A stretch of 64,000 bases of DNA, taken from positions 7,660,501 through 7,724,500 of the forward strand of contig OY821775.1 in assembly GCA_963682175.1 (NCBI GenBank), read 5' to 3'. The notes beneath the pieces are model-generated. The model made no database searches. It saw only the letters and a program-made list of their open reading frames with translations, and was not told where the DNA came from. The translations under genes and the position numbers were made by a program. This stretch comes from Triglochin maritima (Eukaryota; Streptophyta; Magnoliopsida; Alismatales; Juncaginaceae). Shown here piece after piece: positions 36,941 through 48,509 of this stretch (position 1 is the first letter of the stretch; each line of letters starts with the position of its first letter).

Positions 36941-38823
36941 TGTAGGATCTTAATCCTTGATTAGTGGGTTAATTGTGTTTAGGTGGTTGATGAGTGTTTG
37001 ATGGTTGTGGTGAGGTGGAGGCTTGGGATTGGTGGAGGAAAATGTGAGGGTACTTAAGGGTGCAACCCATCCTTTCTTCTCATTCTCCTCTTTAAAACCT
37101 CACTCTCTTGAAACATCTCTCTCTCAGCCTCTGAAAACGATGGCGGCGTGTGGTGAGCGACGAAGAAAAAGGAGGAGTCAGTGAAGTCGAAGGAGTTCGT
37201 GATCGTTGCTTGGAGAAAGAACTCGTCGGAGAAGCTTGTTCACGTAGTGGTGCTTGTCGTGGTTCTTCAAAGGCTTCTTCAAGCATTAAATGTATGTCAA
37301 ACTTCTCTCTAATACTCACCCGAGGTGTGTGAGTAGCCGATTTAGTCGACAATGGCTGTTAGGCTCGTCAGAAGTTGATGTGCAGCAGGTTGCTGCTGAA
37401 TAATGGTCGACTGGCGTGTGCGTTGGTCGACCGATGTCAGTGTAAATGTGGGTTTCTGTCTTGCACCGGGCGAACAATGCATTTGGGCGGTCGACCAGTT
37501 ACGCATTTTAGGTGGACTCTGTTACTTTTGGTCGAACGAGTCCCCTTTGTCGTTCGACTGGGTGCATTGTGGTAAGTTGGTTGGGGGCATAAACCTTTTA
37601 AACAGTCGACCGCTTTGTGATCTGTTCAACTGATTGTACTTGTAACTAAGTTGGTTAGGGCATAGACCTTCTTAACGGTCGACTGCCTTTATGATTTGTT
37701 CGACCGATAACTTAAGTTAACTTATTGATTGTGCGACCGTTTGTGTGATGGATCGACCGTTGTGTTCTGTATCCAACCGGTAGAAGTTGAATTTGATATT
37801 TGAAGTCCCTGTTATTTTCGGTCGACCGGGTCCTCTTTGTCGTTCGACCGTTGTGACGATTATTTTAATGATAATTGTGGCGTAGACCCTCCAAACGGTC
37901 GAGAGCCTGTGACCTTCTGTTCGACCGATTGATCGTTTTGTTAGTTGAACCCGGGAGTTGACCTTCCAAATGGTCGATCGCCTATGACATTTGGTTCGAC
38001 TGTGGTATGTTGGTTTTCGTTCGACCGGCTAGGTGATGGTTGAACCATGCATGTTTTTTAGGGAACTGGTCGACCGTGGTGATTGGTTCGGTCGACCGTT
38101 GTTGCCATGTTTTTGTGTTTGTGGTGTGTGTGATCGGCTTTGAGGGCAACGAGTTCACCGGTCCTTTTGGGGCAAAGGAAAGGACATGCCAGCCTGATAG
38201 CGATCATGTGGTGAGTGGTGGCTTTACAGAGTGAGAGGTGGCTCTACGGAGCGAGTTGTGGCTCTTTTGAGGGAGCGACTGTCCTTGTGAGGTAGGGTTT
38301 GTTGGCCGACAATGTTCTAGCAGGTGTCTTGTGTGCACGTATGGTGTGGGTGATGGGTGAGAGGACCCTAGAACTTGTCTGTGGATCGTGTCTGTTGTGG
38401 TTGGGAGAGAGGTCCTTAAAGCTTAGTATTGACGACGATGTTTTACAACTAATGCATTTGTACCATTTTTTATTGTTGTTGTTTGGTTCATATATGTGTT
38501 GGGATTTTGACATACAAAGTTTCTTATGGAAACTTAGACATAGTTGCATTTTTACTTTTCATACCGTGATTGGCGTTAGATGGTGGTGACCGCGGAGGAG
38601 CGCACCTGAGACCAGATCCTGCTTGTCCCTTAGTTTGGAGGTTGTAGTGATTACTTGTGCATTTTTGTTGTAATCTTTTGATGTAATCACACTTTTGAAA
38701 AACTCAAATATATTATATATATATTGGTGCTCCTCGTGATTGTGTTTTTAGTAATATCCTCGTGTGGCTTTGTTGATTGTCTTTATTTATTTTAAAAAAA
38801 TTCACTTTTTTTAGGATGTTACA
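36941..38823 (+). mobile_element. Solo LTR, family 1, copy C
   Basis: It begins TGTAGGATCTTAATCC and ends GGATGTTACA, with a perfect 5-bp duplication ATATA (36936-36940 and 38824-38828). In its own orientation it has a TTTAAAACC TATA-like site near 37092, a CT-rich leader to about 37140, the GTCGACCG array (37404-38110), a GGTGGCTCT-rich minisatellite (38210-38270) and the GACCGCGGAGGAG block near 38590. No gag or pol is present, so it is a solo LTR left by recombination. It is the best-defined member of the family, and it is inserted only 61 bp beyond the duplication of the Mutator-like element. Confidence 0.85.
37404..38110. repeat. Palindrome pair array in LTR C
   Basis: Pairs such as TGGTCGAACG/CGTTCGACTG (37529 and 37551, 22 bp apart) and CGGTCGACCG/CGTTCGACCG near 37820-37850 repeat at about 60-75 bp. 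Five perfect GGTCGACC cores remain, the last two 22 bp apart near 38070-38090. Confidence 0.88.
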
Positions 38824-38828
38824 ATATA

Positions 38829-41800
38829 TGTATACACAAATGAACAAAGATTGAGATTTCTTTCATCTGTGGAGCATGTACTAATGTTGCTAATACATAT
38901 GATATCACACCATTTTTGTTGCTTGTACATATAATGTGTAACATATGCATTTGGCGTATAACTAACAACTTTTGTCACGTATACTAGGGTAAGAGTAACA
39001 ACCAACATTTCGTTACACTTCGCCCAAACAATCTGTTTTATATATACTTTTGTCAATAATGATTGACTTTTTGGGAGTTTTCTCCTCATTTTATTATTCT
39101 ACATTTGTCATATTTTCTTGCAATTTTGAATATTTCAGGAATTTCCTCAAATAAAAACCACAACTTTCTATGTTTCCTCAAGATCAAAACTGGGGGTTTA
39201 ATTTGAAGATGGACATGTCAAATGCATGTATTTTGTTTACTTGTAAAGCAGCATAAAACATGCAGAGATTACATAATGCATTCACAAGTAAGAAACGTCA
39301 ACTTTAATTAGGGAGACGTTTGAGTGAAAAATCATGCTTTAGGAATGTAAAATAAACCCTTATTTAGACAAATTGGCATATTTCTTAATGGGTGGGTCAG
39401 TATTTTAAATGGGTTAAAATTAAAACTATAAGGTGGGTTAAGACTTAAGACGGTTGCCTAATATGATCAGCCCAAACAAAAGAGCATATTTCTATATTGT
39501 TTGTTCGAAAAATTAAGAAATCATAGATCTACAGGTACAAAATTATAGAGTCCAGTACCCCTGCTCTCTTTTGGACCAACCAAACAAATAATTGCAACAT
39601 GTGAATTAATTAGGAGAAAAGAACGTACGCATCACCACAACACGAAATGCAACTTGATGATTACTATTTGCTTAATGCTATCTACCTAAGCTCTATCAAG
39701 TACCCGTGGCCAAGTATAGACAAGCATGACCTAGTGCATGGTGTTATATACTTGATCTCGTGATTAATTAAGTAAAAAGACAAAGATGACGTAGTACACG
39801 GTGGTCTCTACTTGCCTTTTAACCTTTTGGAAAAGGCAGCATTCTATTCTTTGCCCCTTTCCCCACTTCCCAAGCAATTCCTATGTTGAAAATTTCTAAA
39901 TCCAATGCAATCACATTTGTCACTCAAATATATACATTTACCAATTTTAGTGTTCCCGAATTTCAGTTTCTAGTAGCTTGGATCTTAACAAGATGAACCG
40001 CAGGTAGAAGCTTACTTCAGCATAAGTGTCGGACAGGGTCTTATATATGGTTCCATAAAAATCGTTTTTACACACTAATAACCTTTAATTTGGCGTTATA
40101 CTGACAATTATACCTTTCGGTTATACCATGATAGCAAATATATGTCCTTTAGTTATGTTGTTTTGCATCAGTGCGTAACTTTATACTTTCCCATTGACGT
40201 GATCCTATGGAATATATCAATGAGTCACTCTGTTTTGCTTTTGATTTCATTGTGTCGTGACGTTATAAATACTTGTACACCAAAAATAATTCATCTATTA
40301 CAAATTACATAAGCTTACTGCATGAATATAAAATAAGTCATAAGTTAGAGAGTGTAAGGGACGACGAGTTCAATTTATGAGATGCTCATGTAATAAATGT
40401 GAGAAAAATAGAGGGTGCAAAACCACAAATTTCCCTTTTTATAACGATTGCTGCTTGTGCAGCCAATCAAGGAGAGAATCATGCAATTACTAATGATTGG
40501 ATCTTGATGTTTCTCCATATCTCTCTCAATTCAAAGATACAGGTTTTGAATTGATGTCATTTTATTGATTCTTCTTAAATTTCATTGATTCCTCCTAAAG
40601 ATTTCATTTCAATTAGAATTTGGTTATTCACGATGTACCATAATTCATGTTAAACATCCATGGTCGAATGGTTAAAGCGTCCAACTCATAATTGACAAAT
40701 TCGAGAATATACAATACAATGAGAATCTCAACGGAATTGAAAATATTTATTTATTACTCAAAGAGGGATGGATGATATACAAATAACTAATATAATAAAA
40801 TTCCCAACATGAACTGTATATTGGAGAATGGATTAAGCAGATCAATCGTTCATTTGTTTCCACAATTAATTACCCCATTGCAACTTTTGATCAGTTTGAT
40901 GCAATCACCAAAGCTATACCAATTTGTGATGTGAACACCCGAACGTGTTTCTTGTTTTTTTTTGCAGAAAACATGATAGTAGAAAGAGAGAAGAAACTAC
41001 AGATATGGTCAATTAGACATTCAACACTAGGCAATTCCATGTATGCATACTAAAATATCAGATTCTCTCTAGATAAAGGCGTAAGCCCGAGGTGTACGTT
41101 TGTTGGCCTGAGTGAGTTGGTTGAACAAGTTTAAACAAATTCTTATTTTAGTTTGACTTTTGTTTCACGTTTCAACGTAATGGTTAAGCTAGATTGAGTT
41201 CCGAAAATTATGGGGAGGTTTTTTTTTACCAGCTTTTCACCTTGGCTAGTACTTGAAGAGGAAAAGGCAATTTGGCCTTTTCAACACTTCAATTGACCAG
41301 ATTTTCGTATAAGAAATTGATCCAAGGAGACATTTGCTACCGATTCAAAATTTGAAAGAGCATTTGGAACTTCTTTAAATTCAAAAGAGGGTTATGGTTC
41401 GAGAACATATGTTGGTAATTCATTGTTACATAAAGTATCTTTTGTGTAAAAAACCACACATTCAACATGTATCAGTTGCAAGAAAGAAAATATGTTTGGA
41501 CATAATAGTTAAGAGAAAAAAACTATATTTCAAGGGCATCCTTGATAAGATTGAGTGTCCAAATCAAATAATAATTTTTTTGACTTTTTAATATAAAATT
41601 TACACATTAATTATTTATTATTTTAAAGGAATTAATGTAGCTCCCCGAAGGAATGAGTAGAAAGAAGTAAACAAAAAAGTTTAATTGGTTTAGGATATGC
41701 TGTTTTTCTCAAATTTTGTTGTTTCTACGCTATTTGATAAACACAATACATGTTTTGCACGCAATCATACTTAAAAAGAAAACCACCTTGTACACATGTG

Positions 41801-43098
41801 TATGTGTCATATGTACAAGATAGCACCAGAAAACTTAAGAAAACCCATAACAACATATCTCACGGATACGGTAGTCTCTGGGAGATTCTTCCCACCCAAA
41901 ACCACAACTAACACACAAACGATGCTTAACTTTAAAGTTGAATCATGTCGGTCAATCTTCTCATATATATACCTTCGAACTTCTAAACTTTTTAATTTTT
42001 ATACACCAAACCCCGAACCAACACCCAATTTTCCAAACTGATATCCACCCACCTCCGTCACGTTTGTTACAGCTATTGCTCTCTTCGTGCATGATTTTCA
42101 CTTTCAATTACAAAAACGCAAAACATGAAAAGGAAAACGTACTTTATTTGTTGGGCATCCAATTGGATGCCAACAGGGTTGTAATTGGAATTGTCGGAGT
42201 GTGTTGGTGATGTGTCTTTGGATTGGACTTGGATTATGTGGAATTTGTATTGTGGGTTTTGAGATGCGTGTTGTGCACGCTTTGTTAGGAAGTTGCTTTG
42301 ATTAGTTTGGGTCGGCGTGAGGTCGAGATCTAGCTTCATTCAAGTCCAACACGGACATCGTGTCGGCAGTTTTTCCAAATCATAAGACGTTCTACGAGGA
42401 AAGCAGATTTCTCCCGAAGCTCGGCTATCTAAAGTTGGATATTGGATTTCTCGGTAATATATCTTCTTGTGAATTCTAGATCTTAAAGTCTGTTTGCATG
42501 TGGACACTAGCTTTTTGTTTGTTTGTTTAGTGTTTAGATAATATGCAAAATTAACCCAAAGCAAGTGGAAACAGTAATACACTCAAATGCATATTGGCGG
42601 TTGAACGTCTAGCTTGTGGTGTTTAAATTTTGCATAAGCATCAAAAAGCTAATCAAAACGAGTTTTTGATGAGAGACAATCTTTTTTTTTTTTTGAAAAC
42701 AACTAGGGATTTATTTACCAAAAGATTAATGTGAAAAGATAAGCCGAAGTTACATTGCGAGAATAGATCAAAGAGAAGCTTCTTAAAAGAAATCTATGAT
42801 GTAAGATAAATGTGTTAGATACCTCGTTTGACAAGTCAAATATCAAAATTGGCGTCTCAAATTTATCCTACATATATATCTATTGAATTGTGGTTATCCA
42901 ACTCAAAATTAATTAACAATGAATGAATGAGTCTTACAACTTATAATCTATGAGAATGTTTTCATCTAGACGATGTAAAACTATTATCTAACAATACCTA
43001 AATTTCAGAGAATACTGCAAGAGGCTCCCCATCTAGATAAAAAGTCATGACGAAGAATGAAAATAGTAACCTATATATCTATCTACTTCTCTGGATAA
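38829..43098. other. Long intergenic stretch, no protein gene seen
   Basis: AT-rich DNA with scattered short open frames and no family signature. It holds the plastid tRNA fragment at 40654-40704. At about 42683 a T-run followed by an A-rich block may be another LINE or SINE tail. Nothing else is supported. Confidence 0.4.
40654..40704 (+). pseudogene. trnI-CAU: Truncated plastid trnI-CAU copy (NUPT)
   Basis: CATCCATGGTCGAATGGTTA and AAGCGTCCAACTCATAATTG follow the plastid tRNA-Ile(CAU) from its acceptor stem through the D arm and the anticodon arm with CAU, and the match stops in the variable region near AAATTCG. Compared with the plastid gene as I know it there are several substitutions (GGTCGAATG for GGCTGAATG, GCGTCC for GCGCCC). 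The T arm and the 3' acceptor strand are missing, so it cannot be a working tRNA. It is best read as a small, old transfer of plastid DNA to the nucleus. Confidence 0.72.
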
Positions 43099-43360
43099 AT
43101 AAAAAACTGAATTGCTAAACATCGCCCCAAAATTACTTAAATCGCTCATTGAAATTACCATTTTGCCATTCTCTCATTTCTACTGCTATAACGCGACATT
43201 TTACCCTCCTATCACACATCTCTCTTCATATTCCTCTTATAATCATAAAAAATAATGTTTTGGAGGTCATTAATGAACCAACAGACGCCCCAATGTACTC
43301 GAATCTAGTAAAATATCTAACATCTTTTTAATAAAATAATAATAATAAATAATAATAAAT

Positions 43361-43585
43361 TACGGGCGTCCGACGGAGCCGTCCCCACGTAGGAGGGGGC
43401 GTCTGGCTAAGACGCCTCCCCCATAGGGGAGGCGTTTTACCCAGACGCCTTACCCATCGGGGATGCGTTTTACCGAGACGCTCCGCCCATGGGACAGGCG
43501 TCTGTGTAAGACGCCTCCCCCATTGGGGAGGCGTCTTAGCCAGACGCCCCCTCCTACGTGGGGGTGGCTCCGTCGGACGTCCGTA
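43361..43585. repeat. Perfect-looking GC-rich inverted repeat
   Basis: The left arm CGTCCGACGGAGCC...CCCACGTAGGAGGGGG, then CGTCTGGCTAAGACGCC, is mirrored almost exactly by the right arm. The two arms form a long hairpin about 100 bp high. Each arm is itself built of small GGCGTCT/AGACGCC stems. Confidence 0.9.
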
Positions 43586-44010
43586 ATTATTATTATTATT
43601 TTTTATTATTTTTTAAAAAAGATAATTGATTATAAATTTAGATAATTGTTAAATTAATTAATTAATAAGTTAATAATTACTATATTCGGATGACCGATAC
43701 CCCTTCGGTACACCGAAAATTCAAAAATTTCCAGATCCAACAATTTCAAAATCCAAAAAATTTCCAGGGGGCGCTGCCCCCTTGCCACCCCCGAACGACC
43801 TGTCGAGGTGGTATTTGTAAGTCAGGATGTTTTACCACTGGGGGATTTTGGAACTTAAAAAATGTTGGATCTAGAATATTTTTGAATCTTCATCACTTGC
43901 AAAAAAACTCATTGTAATCCGATCGGTTACCACCGAAAACTTGCAAAGAAACGTCAAATAATTTGAGATAACACACCGTATAATTTTAATTTAACAAAAA
44001 AATTAAAAAA

Positions 44011-44236
44011 AACGGGACGTCTGGCTAAGACGTTTGTACCATCGTGGAGGCGTCTGGCTAAGACGCCTCCACCATGGTTAAGGCGTCTTAGCTAGACGCT
44101 TAGACCATGGTAGCGGCGTCTGGCTAAGACGCCTGTACCATCGTGGAGGCGTCTGGCTAAGCCGCCTCAACCATGGTGGAGGCGTCTTAGCCAGACGCCT
44201 CCACGATGGTGCAGGTGTCTTAGCCAGACGTCCGAG
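44011..44236. repeat. GGCGTCTGGCTAAGACGCC cluster
   Basis: About eight palindromic modules of GGCGTCTKGCTAAGACGCC type are separated by ACCATSGTGG-like spacers, themselves partly palindromic. The outer ends are inverted (GGACGTCTGGCTAAGAC). Confidence 0.9.
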
Positions 44237-44600
44237 TCGGAAAAAAAATCTGTCTCCGTTACTTCGCCTGATCTAGGTGTTTCGTCAGACATTTTCGTGG
44301 TGTTGGTAGTAGGAATGTTAGTAAAATTGAGTCAAAAACTTTGTTTAAATACACGGGACGATATGGGTATTAAATATATTGTTAAGGGCAATTTGGTAAT
44401 TTGAAGGAGCGATTTAAGTAGTTTTGGGGCGACGTTTAGTAGTTCCCATAAAAAACCTCATTCTCTTTCTCTTCTACGAAAATTTTAATGTATACACAGT
44501 ACACACGTTTTTTCTCACAAAAAAGATACTTGCTCTTTGTTTGCTAACCAAATTCGTCAACAAAAACCTACATTAACTACCTATAGATTATGGACTCACA

Positions 44601-45079
44601 TAGGTGTGCACATGGGTTGGGTTCAACCGGAAACCCAACCCGAACCCGACTGGTCGGGTCGGGTTGGGTCGGGTTGGGGAGGGGTTCGGGTCAGGTCGGG
44701 TTGGGAAAATCAAAAACCCGAATTTTCGGGTTGAGGGGGTCGGGTTGACCCAACCCGAACCCGATTTTTTTTTATTTTTTTTCCCAAATAAACCGGTCGA
44801 CCGAACATCACTCGGTCGACCGTTTCCAACCCGAAAATTTCGGGTCTTCAAGCCACCGGTCGACCGTTTAAGCACCGGTCGACCGAACCCGACCAAGTTT
44901 GGGAGAAAATTTCCGAATTCGGGTTCAACCCGATCCAACCCGACCCAACCCGAAAATTTCGGGTCGGGTTGGGTTGAACCTAAACCGGTTCGGGTTCGGG
45001 TTGGGTTGGGTTTTTTCCCAACCCGAAAATTTCGGGTTGAGTCGGGTTGAAGCCCAAACCCGACCCATGTGCACCCCTA
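44601..45079. mobile_element. hAT MITE rich in CAACCCGA, with GGTCGACCG inserts
   Basis: Flanked by a perfect 8-bp duplication GACTCACA (44593-44600 and 45080-45087). The ends are TAGGTGTGCACATGGG and, read backwards, TAGGGGTGCACATGGG. Most of the body repeats CAACCCGA/TCGGGTTG and AAAATTTCGGG blocks and can fold back on itself. In the centre (44793-44886) are four CGGTCGACCG palindromes in two pairs, each pair 19 bp apart. No coding function; the 148-residue open frame across it is repeat DNA. Confidence 0.92.
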
Positions 45080-45087
45080 GACTCACA

Positions 45088-46134
45088 CGAACTCTTAATT
45101 AAGATAGTGCTTCCAAAACATGACATAACAACCTCCCCAAATCTTTGAACGTGAATCACCCTTTTAGATTGGTCAACGATTACCGGTTGATCGCTCCCAA
45201 AGTTTCAACTTCTTGAGTTTTTCTTAGGTCTTCCTTCTTTGATCGTCAGTAGGTAGATAAGTAGAACTAGCTAGTTTGTAGATTTTTAGTTTTAAATTGG
45301 CTTACCACTGATCAAATTACACATTAGGATTTAATGAAAAATATAAAATAATTTCAAAAACACACACACTTATATAATAGTTAATTGTCGTCAATCAATT
45401 TGATATCCGTCTAACTAGTAGAACGACTTCCAGCGTGTTGGAGAAGTAAAACTCATTGGGAATGGGGTTGAAACTTGAAAGTGAGACACACCTAACATTG
45501 AACATATATATTGACTCTATGATCGACTAACATGTTTATAAGTTTCGGTTTGTAATGGACTAATAATTAATTTACTGTTTGAGCAGACAGTTGACCGTTG
45601 CAGCTTGATACGTACGTCTAGCTAGATTGTTCAACCTATTCGTCAAATTAAGGAACTTCTGGGGACTCCGTTTGTGAATCGATCGACCGCTTCCCGAATT
45701 AGTCGACTACCGATTGTGCCGTTTCTCGTTCCGCCGATCCTATCCAATCTTATCGATATGTCAGTTCATACTTTTGCGTAATTGTAAAACAATTTCAATT
45801 TAACGATCAAAACAATTGTTTTAAGCAGTCGCATCCATCTTGCTTGACTTGATAAAATAACAAATTTTGTCGTACGTCCGGTCGACACCCACGTCGTTCT
45901 TGCGCGTCCTTCGACAGAATATCATGTCGACTTACCACAGCAAGGAGAACGCGATTTGGCATCTATACAGAATTAATACTTTTCAAAATTAGATGAGACA
46001 ACTTAACTAATAATCTTTAGAATTTTCCTCTATTGAAGGTTGTAAGTTCTATCCTCATTTTTTCAAAGCTGCTGGGATTGTCTTTTCCTCTTTCTTGTCG
46101 AGGCGTACGGGTGTTATGTTTGTTCCATTGAAAT
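45088..46134. other. Intergenic, no gene seen
   Basis: Contains loose single GATCGACCG and AGTCGAC motifs near 45680-45705, possibly the remnant of another palindrome array. Otherwise unstructured. Confidence 0.4.
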
Positions 46135-46821
46135 TAAGGGCACCCTTAATGGGGGTGCCCCGCCCGGGCACCCTGGTCGGGCGCCCGAGGGCACCCTGGT
46201 CGGGCGCCCGAGGGCACCCCTGTTAACGGGCTGGGCGCCCGGGCGCGTGGCCGGGCGGTGGGCGTCCCGGGCAGACACCCGGGCGCCCAAGGGAGCGGGG
46301 GACACGTGTCCCCCTCCCATTGGTTAATTTTTTTTAAATTTATTTATTGGATGTTTTGTTATTAATGGATTGGGTATTTGTTATAAATGTGGGGTAATAA
46401 TTTTTTGTAAGTGATTAAAATTAAGAAATTGATAGAACCAACAATTTCAAGTTAAATAGAAAAAATATTAATACAACAATATCATAAGAACAATACATTA
46501 ATAATACTAAAATACGAAATACAACCAACCACATGAAACATAAAGGAAAATACAAACCATACAGACTACTACAACCCGAAATACAAACTAAGGAAAATAC
46601 AAACCATACGAAATACGGACTACAACAAACTACACGTACTCATTCTCTTCTGCCCAGGCGAGAAGTTTATCGATTACTTTTTTATCATTCTCCGTCGGGT
46701 TGTCCTTTCTCATCAGAGAGTGAAGCATGTCCAACTTATTTTTTATTAAATGCCCCTGGAAATTCCTTTCCGCTAACTCCTCTTGCTTGGAGAAACCATC
46801 TTCTCTGACTTGGGCGGTGTA

Positions 46822-47877
46822 TCACATCTGTTGTGCAAGTTCTCTAACATCGGTGTCTCTTTCGGGGCGTAATGCACTCTTAGCCTTTTTCTTAGCCTTC
46901 TTCACACCTTCTGGGCGTGTAGACGACTCCGGCATCAGCTCTTCTGTATCCGAGGGTGATTGCGTCCTCGAGCCGTCTGTGCTCTTTCTTTTCCCAAGGC
47001 TTCCTGACTGGGGACTATTTTCATCGTGCAACTCCGGGGACTCCCAGTCAACACGCACGACATTAGCTCCGGAGATCACACTCTCCCATTTTGGGTACCT
47101 ACGCAACATAACCCAAGCATCAAAATAAAGAAATTTACTAGGCCCATGAGTTCGCTCGTAGATCACGTGCGCTTGTCGGACAACATCGTCGTCATTCTGG
47201 CCGCTCCTTTTCCGTCGGAATGCCTGATCGAAGCACCCGACCCACTTGTTCACAGCATGTATAATTCTCCTCCACCGTCCTTTTAAGGACTCTGCGTTCC
47301 TTTCGGGTAGGCCAGTGTCTTCCACGGAGATGTCGTGCACACGTTTCACTCTAGCCCACAATGAAGTAGACTTCTGGTTTGTCCATGTCACCGCATCGCA
47401 ACTGACTTCCATATATGCAGAGACAAGTCTCTCGTCCTCAGCTGTGGTCCACAACTTCGGATTGGCTTTGGCAGTTTGGACTTGCTTGCGTTAACGATGT
47501 TGTGGAGGTGGGGATGGTGGTGTGGGGGTGTGTCGTGGTGGGGACTCATCGTCGTCGTTACCCTCATCTTCAGTGTTCGCCATACTCTGGCTACTTTTTT
47601 GAGACATGGGTCGGCCAAACATCTGGAACTGCGGTTGATTATAAGGGAATTGTGGTGCATATTGAGAGTATTGTGGGAATGGTAAGTTTTGATCTGGGGA
47701 TGCGTAGTGGGAGAATTGTGGGAATGGTGAGTTTTGGTCAGGTGGTGGGAATGGTGGTGCGTACTGGGAGAAGTCTGGTTGTTGGTAAAATGGACGTGAG
47801 GGATATGGTTGTGGATAGCGTGGATGCGGATTTGATTGTGGACGAGGGGGGGAACGATGGTACTCCGGAGAAGACAT
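46822..47877 (-). pseudogene. PIF/Harbinger Myb/SANT-like ORF1 with one internal stop
   Basis: One frame runs from ATG 47877 (MSSPEYHRSP) to the stop at 46822, 351 codons, interrupted only by a TAA at 47493-47491. Residues 1-128 are Pro/Gln/Tyr/Phe-rich, with repeated PFPQ(F/Y)S(H/Q)YA units. After the stop comes RKQVQTAKANPKLW, then a Myb/SANT-like trihelical domain (TTAEDERLVSAYMEVSCD, SLWARVKRVHD, SLKGRWRRI). A NAM-associated-like region follows (QAHVIYERTHGPSKFLYFDA ... RRYPKW) with a basic tail (KKAKKKAKSA). Such proteins act as the DNA-binding partner of the Harbinger nuclease. Host annotations often mislabel them as glutathione S-transferase T3-like. The single stop could be a recent mutation, a spliced-out segment or readthrough. 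A second, decayed copy starts with the same MSSP at 33092. Confidence 0.82.
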
Positions 47878-47987
47878 TGTGGAAAAGATATGGGATGTAA
47901 GTTGAGTTTTATGTTTTGTGGAACAGATATGGGGTGTAAGTTGAGTTTTGTGTAGGGTACATATAGAGAAAAAATTAGACACTGTGC

Positions 47988-48154
47988 AATCACGCGGATT
48001 ACTTTTCTTACACGCGTATACTGTACATTCACGCGGACTACTTTTCTTTCACGCGTGTACTGTACATTCACGCAGACTACTTTTCTTTCACGCGTCTACT
48101 GTGCAATCACGCGGATTACTTTTCACGCACGCGTATACTGTGCATTCACGTGCG
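47988..48154 (-). repeat. 39-bp tandem array upstream of the PIF ORF (copy 2)
   Basis: About four units of 39 bp containing ACTGTACATTCACGCG, CTACTTTTCTTTC and ACGCGTGT. It sits 110-280 bp upstream of the MSSP start codon, in the same place as the 42-bp array of the other PIF element, with which it shares only the ACTGTA/ACGCGTA part. Confidence 0.88.
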
Positions 48155-48509
48155 TTTCAAAATTCAAATATTCAAATTTCAAATATTCAAATTTCAAATG
48201 TTCAATTTTTTTTGGTTTAATAGTGATTAATATTGTTAATTAATTAATAGTAATAATAAGTATATCGTGAATTAGAATTATAATGTAATTAGAATTAGAT
48301 TTATATAAAATGTATTTTGTTAAATGTTGTGTGAGAATTAAATTTGTTTAATTAAGAAATGATGTGGATGAAAGAGAGTGTAGGGTGGGTGGGGGTAGCC
48401 TGGGCATGGATAAAGGGTTTTTTTGGGTGGGTTGGGTGAGCTGACGTGGCAGAGAGAGAGAGAGTGCAGGGCGCCCGGGGTAGCCGAGACACTGTTATTT
48501 ATGCTCTAA

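Larger units (their letters stand above)
43108..44447. mobile_element. Mutator-like element with GC-rich foldback core, copy 1
   Basis: A perfect 9-bp duplication ATAAAAAAC flanks it (43099-43107 and 44448-44456). The TIRs are about 55 bp: CTAAACATCGCCCCAAAA, then TACTTAAATCGCTC, with the right end carrying CTAAACGTCGCCCCAAAA. The interior holds two GC-rich clusters of GGCGTCTGGCTAAGACGCC palindromes and a GGGGGCGCTGCCCCC block near 43766. No transposase. Its relative is at 53468-53955. Confidence 0.88.
46138..48506 (-). mobile_element. PIF/Harbinger-type element with nearly intact ORF1
   Basis: A perfect 3-bp duplication TAA flanks it (46135-46137 and 48507-48509). The left end GGGCACCCTTAATGG and the right end read backwards, GAGCATAAATAACAG, are short related TIRs. 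The left subterminal region (46138-46310) is very GC-rich, with two copies of a ~23-bp block containing GCACCCTGGTCGGGCGCCCG. One coding frame, on the minus strand, encodes a Myb/SANT-like protein. The DDE nuclease that the family needs in trans is absent. Confidence 0.82.

Noticed and set aside
44604..45050. 148-codon plus-strand frame rich in NPTRPxxFG
   Set aside because: Translation of the CAACCCGA repeat inside the hAT MITE.
47415..47900. 161-codon plus-strand frame
   Set aside because: Antisense shadow of the Pro/Gln-rich PIF ORF. Its Gly/Val/Trp-rich composition is typical of that.
47388..48071. 227-codon minus-strand frame overlapping the PIF ORF
   Set aside because: It is a shifted frame. 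The real one has the MSSP start, Myb/SANT domain and a decayed relative at 32-33 kb.
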